Origin: Rhodoferax sp.
GTDB lineage: Bacteria > Pseudomonadota > Gammaproteobacteria > Burkholderiales > Burkholderiaceae_C
Reading direction: 5' to 3'
DNA length: 64,000 bases
Assembly: GCA_020048895.1 (NCBI GenBank)
Contig: JAIFLV010000121.1
Location: 1 to 64,000, forward strand
In this document: positions 61,755 through 64,000 of the stretch, in pieces
Position numbering within the stretch: position 1 is the first letter of the stretch
Layout: every line of letters begins with the position of its first letter
Position numbers and translations under genes: made by a program
The notes under the pieces: model-generated
The model's input: only the letters and a program-made list of their open reading frames with translations
The model's database searches: none
Told to the model about the DNA's origin: nothing

Positions 61755-63178
61755 AACCATACCTGGCAATCTTCAGGGAATTCTGGCGTGTGAGCTTTCT
61801 GGTACCTGGAATTGCCTTCTTTGTACTCGCAATACCAGCGGGGATGCTCTGGATGACTTGGTATTTCGAATCAAAGTTCGGTCCAATCCAACATCTAAAT
61901 CCGTCGGCGTTGGGAGTCTTTCCAGTAATCGGATGTCTCGCCGGATTCTCCTTCTCCCTGCCGATAGTGCAAATGAGCAATAGGCACCTTCGGCTCACAC
62001 TCCCTCGTTATACAAAGAGGTTGATGGGCGCAACCGTCGCCTTGGCCTTAGGCACGTTGGCACTCTTGACTTTGAGCGTTGTCGCAATCGCGTACGGAAG
62101 AGATGTCTTTGGTGTTTCGATGCGCTGGATTCCGATTTTTACCTACGGAGCGATGGGAATCGGATTCCTGCTGACCGTCTTTGCTCCGATTGGGTACCAA
62201 GGCAAGCGCATTCAGAACCGAGCTTCCACTGTCATTTTTTCCCTGACTTTGGCGGTGCTTGCGTTGGTCGTGGTGTCGGCCAACAATGATCAAGCGCGGC
62301 ACCTCTTGATGCTTCCAATTGCGCCTGGTACGCAACTACGTCTGTCGGACATTCTGTGTCTACTTACTGGCCCACTTCTGTGGCCCGTTTATGTGCGATT
62401 CCTGCATCCCCGGCGACCGACGCCTGATGCAGTACGCGAGGGCTTTTCCAGTCTAGAAGGTGGCAGCGAGCGGTTCTTGGGACACCTTGCGGCTAGGGAC
62501 GGGAAGGCACTGAAATCGGAACTCATTGCCTTCCATCCCATGTTGCTCAGCTACGGGCCGATGGGGTTTGTGATCAGTGGCTTGATGGTCATCGGGGTCA
62601 CCACTCTTTTCACAATCTCCGACTCCAGTGTGGCCGGACAGGGTGTTTTCCCCAAGGAGCTTGACTTTCTTTGGTGGTACCCGCTGACCGTGATGGCGCT
62701 GTTGCCAGCAGGAATCAATGCGGTGACTTCGGCTACGGCCGGGCGACTTCTGCTGCTGCCAGGACAGCATTCACGATGGACACTTCCCCGTTGGATTGCG
62801 GTGCGATTTCTCGGGATCTGGGTTGCTGGTGCCTGCATGACCCTGCTGCCGCTCTTGGGAGTCTCGTTATGGATGGGGATTTCCGCCAAGACATTGATGG
62901 TTGCTGGCTTGATCACATGTCTGGGTATTTGCTCGTTTGGCATGCTGATGTTCGCGATGCATCCCAGCAAAGACAAGCAATTCGTGAAAGGCGGATTCTT
63001 CCTGCGACTCTTGCTCTTCTTCTACTCGGTGGCGTTCTTGGTGTTCAACCCGGCAGAGATTTCCGCTGCCTACTCGACGAGCACTTGTGTGATCGCTTTG
63101 TTGAGTGCTTTTGCATTGCCGTACGCGCTGTACAGATTGGGGTTGATGCGGTGGCAAAGCATGCGGTATGTGTCTTAA
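61751..63178 (+). CDS. ABC transporter membrane subunit
   Basis: A 475-residue protein with about ten to twelve predicted helices. It starts with GTG at 61751 in a four-base overlap with the ATPase gene. I do not recognise a specific family; the topology and place fit the permease partner of YtrB-like ATPases. Around residues 210-260 is a soluble loop (RRPTPDAVREGFSSLEG). Base composition looks lower in GC than in flanking genes. Substrate unknown; an envelope-stress or peptide export role is a guess. Confidence 0.8.
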   Translation: MKPYLAIFREFWRVSFLVPGIAFFVLAIPAGMLWMTWYFESKFGPIQHLNPSALGVFPVIGCLAGFSFSLPIVQMSNRHLRLTLPRYTKRLMGATVALALGTLALLTLSVVAIAYGRDVFGVSMRWIPIFTYGAMGIGFLLTVFAPIGYQGKRIQNRASTVIFSLTLAVLALVVVSANNDQARHLLMLPIAPGTQLRLSDILCLLTGPLLWPVYVRFLHPRRPTPDAVREGFSSLEGGSERFLGHLAARDGKALKSELIAFHPMLLSYGPMGFVISGLMVIGVTTLFTISDSSVAGQGVFPKELDFLWWYPLTVMALLPAGINAVTSATAGRLLLLPGQHSRWTLPRWIAVRFLGIWVAGACMTLLPLLGVSLWMGISAKTLMVAGLITCLGICSFGMLMFAMHPSKDKQFVKGGFFLRLLLFFYSVAFLVFNPAEISAAYSTSTCVIALLSAFALPYALYRLGLMRWQSMRYVS

Positions 63179-63292
63179 AAAAACGGCGCAAGAACCAGGT
63201 AAACGCGCATGTCAGGAAGAAAAGTTTGATGGCGTCGACCGGTCCATTCACAAAATCAGCGCAACGCCCGCGCGTGAAGTGAACTGGTGAAC

Positions 63293-63336
63293 GCTATACA
63301 AACGATAGCTATTTACGCTTGCTGGACGGGCGCCAG
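63293..63336. repeat. Family A repeat carrying the stop of the EAL gene
   Basis: Minus strand GGCGCCCGTCCAGCAAGCGT then AAATAGCTATCGTTTGTATAGC. It matches the copy at 41225 in the GCGCCCGTCCAG block and the others in AAGCG..AGCTAT. The TAA stop of the EAL gene (63313-63315) is inside the element, so its last residues (APVQQA) are repeat-encoded. Confidence 0.72.
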
Positions 63337-64000
63337 AGCATCAAACCATGCTTGAAGTGCAGCGCCGTGCAAGGGTCGGCTGCCGAAGTATCCCTGCATC
63401 ACATCGCAACCCAGCGCGGTGATGGTGTCGCGCTCGGCCTGGGTTTCGACGCCTTCTGCGGTGACGAACAGGTCCAGGCCGTGCCCCATTTCGATCATGG
63501 CCTTGACCAGCTTCTGGGTACCGGGCGACGCGTCGATACCGTCAATGAAACTGCGGTCGATCTTGAGCTCGCTCACCGGGAGCTTCTGCAAATAGGCAAG
63601 TGACGAGTAGCCGGTGCCGAAGTCGTCAATCGACAGCGGCACACCTGTCGTGCGTAGTGCGTTGAGCAGATCCACGCTTTTCTGCGCATCTTCCATCAAA
63701 CCGCTCTCGGTAATTTCAAGTCTCAGCCGACTGGGGTCGACCCCTTTGGCGCCGACCATGCGCTCGACCCGCCGGGCAAAGCCCGCGTCCTGCAGATCGC
63801 GGGTGCTGACATTTACGGCGATACTGAGTTCCGGGTGCAGCGGCTGCCACGCGCGCAGGGTGCGAAGGGCTTCGCGCAACATCCAGTCGGTCACCATGGT
63901 GATGTAGCCAGTTTGCTCGGCAAACGGAACAAATTCGGCCGGCGAAACGAAGCCCCGTGTCGGGTGCTGCCAGCGCACCAATGCTTCAGCGCCGATCGCC
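63313..64000 (-). CDS. EAL-domain c-di-GMP phosphodiesterase, C-terminal fragment
   Basis: 229 residues of the C-terminus are visible; the start is beyond base 64000. The domain begins at AIGAEALVRWQHP with intact EAL, then VNVSTRDLQ, LEITESGLME, IDDFGTGYSSLAYLQKLP, ELKIDRSFI, AEGVET and QGYFGSRPL. All metal and loop-6 residues are present, so hydrolysis of c-di-GMP is likely. N-terminal sensor or GGDEF domains cannot be seen. The C-terminal tail and stop lie in a family A repeat. Confidence 0.92.
   Translation of the reverse strand, partial: AIGAEALVRWQHPTRGFVSPAEFVPFAEQTGYITMVTDWMLREALRTLRAWQPLHPELSIAVNVSTRDLQDAGFARRVERMVGAKGVDPSRLRLEITESGLMEDAQKSVDLLNALRTTGVPLSIDDFGTGYSSLAYLQKLPVSELKIDRSFIDGIDASPGTQKLVKAMIEMGHGLDLFVTAEGVETQAERDTITALGCDVMQGYFGSRPLHGAALQAWFDALAPVQQA

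Noticed and set aside
1-64000. CRISPR arrays, tRNA/rRNA genes, prophage or IS elements
   Set aside because: No regularly spaced repeats, cloverleaf-type sequences, integrases or transposases were recognised by reading. The interspersed families A and B are dispersed and have no spacer periodicity.

Overview
The window looks like a chromosomal segment of a betaproteobacterium of the Burkholderiales, most likely a Comamonadaceae member related to Rhodoferax, Polaromonas or Albidiferax. The evidence is high GC with strong third-position bias, the gene pairs metX-metW and lptD-surA-ksgA, a SAM-II riboswitch before metX, a cydPABX-ybgE operon, and two families of interspersed repeats that I recall as common in Comamonadaceae. 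The family attribution is from memory; no search was run. No tRNA, rRNA, CRISPR array, prophage or insertion sequence was seen.

Layout. 1-6.2 kb: end of an SPFH-type gene, an M16 peptidase, an old-yellow-enzyme reductase, and a DUF1778/GNAT toxin-antitoxin pair sitting between two 92-bp direct repeats derived from the reductase 3' end. 6.2-13.3 kb: a respiration and gas-stress block with truncated haemoglobin, an SQR-like flavoprotein, an ArsR regulator and cytochrome bd (cydP-A-B-X, ybgE). It faces a sigma-54 activator across a region holding a sigma-54-type promoter and upstream TGGCA half sites. 13.6-20.7 kb: c-di-GMP and taxis block (PAS-GGDEF-haemerythrin, Cache-PAS-GGDEF-EAL, chemoreceptor). 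20.7-27.4 kb: CDF metal efflux, an SHP/dihaem cytochrome/b561 operon with a two-component system, and a five-haem cytochrome. 27.4-35.5 kb: hslR, a collapsed hydroxypyruvate isomerase pseudogene beside glycerate kinase, a LysR gene with a glutamine-synthetase-like gene, maeB, and a secreted RNase with barstar.

35.9-42 kb: ksgA, surA and lptD on the minus strand, then a truncated AmgK-like pseudokinase and rsmE. 42-45.7 kb: an iron-type alcohol dehydrogenase followed by a large protein whose second half resembles acyl-ACP reductase, ending at a nested inverted repeat. 45.8-52.8 kb: two transporters, a NylB-like serine hydrolase, an alpha/beta hydrolase, an M20 peptidase and a Bug-type binding protein. 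52.8-54.9 kb: metW and metX under a SAM-II riboswitch and terminator. 54.9-58.9 kb: S9 peptidase and an LTA-synthase-like protein. 58.9-63.2 kb: a TIGR04222-like membrane protein with a Gly/Cys tail, divergent from a YtrA-type regulator and ABC transporter. The window ends inside an EAL gene.

The most distinctive signals are the interspersed repeats. Family A (the AGCTAT-type) supplies stop codons to several genes and appears as an in-frame insert in ksgA. Family B (the GGGGGC/GGGCGGCCCGGC-type) has been absorbed twice, in opposite orientations, into metX. The best candidate for an undescribed pathway is the iron-ADH plus acyl-ACP-reductase-like pair, which could form a fatty aldehyde/alcohol route.
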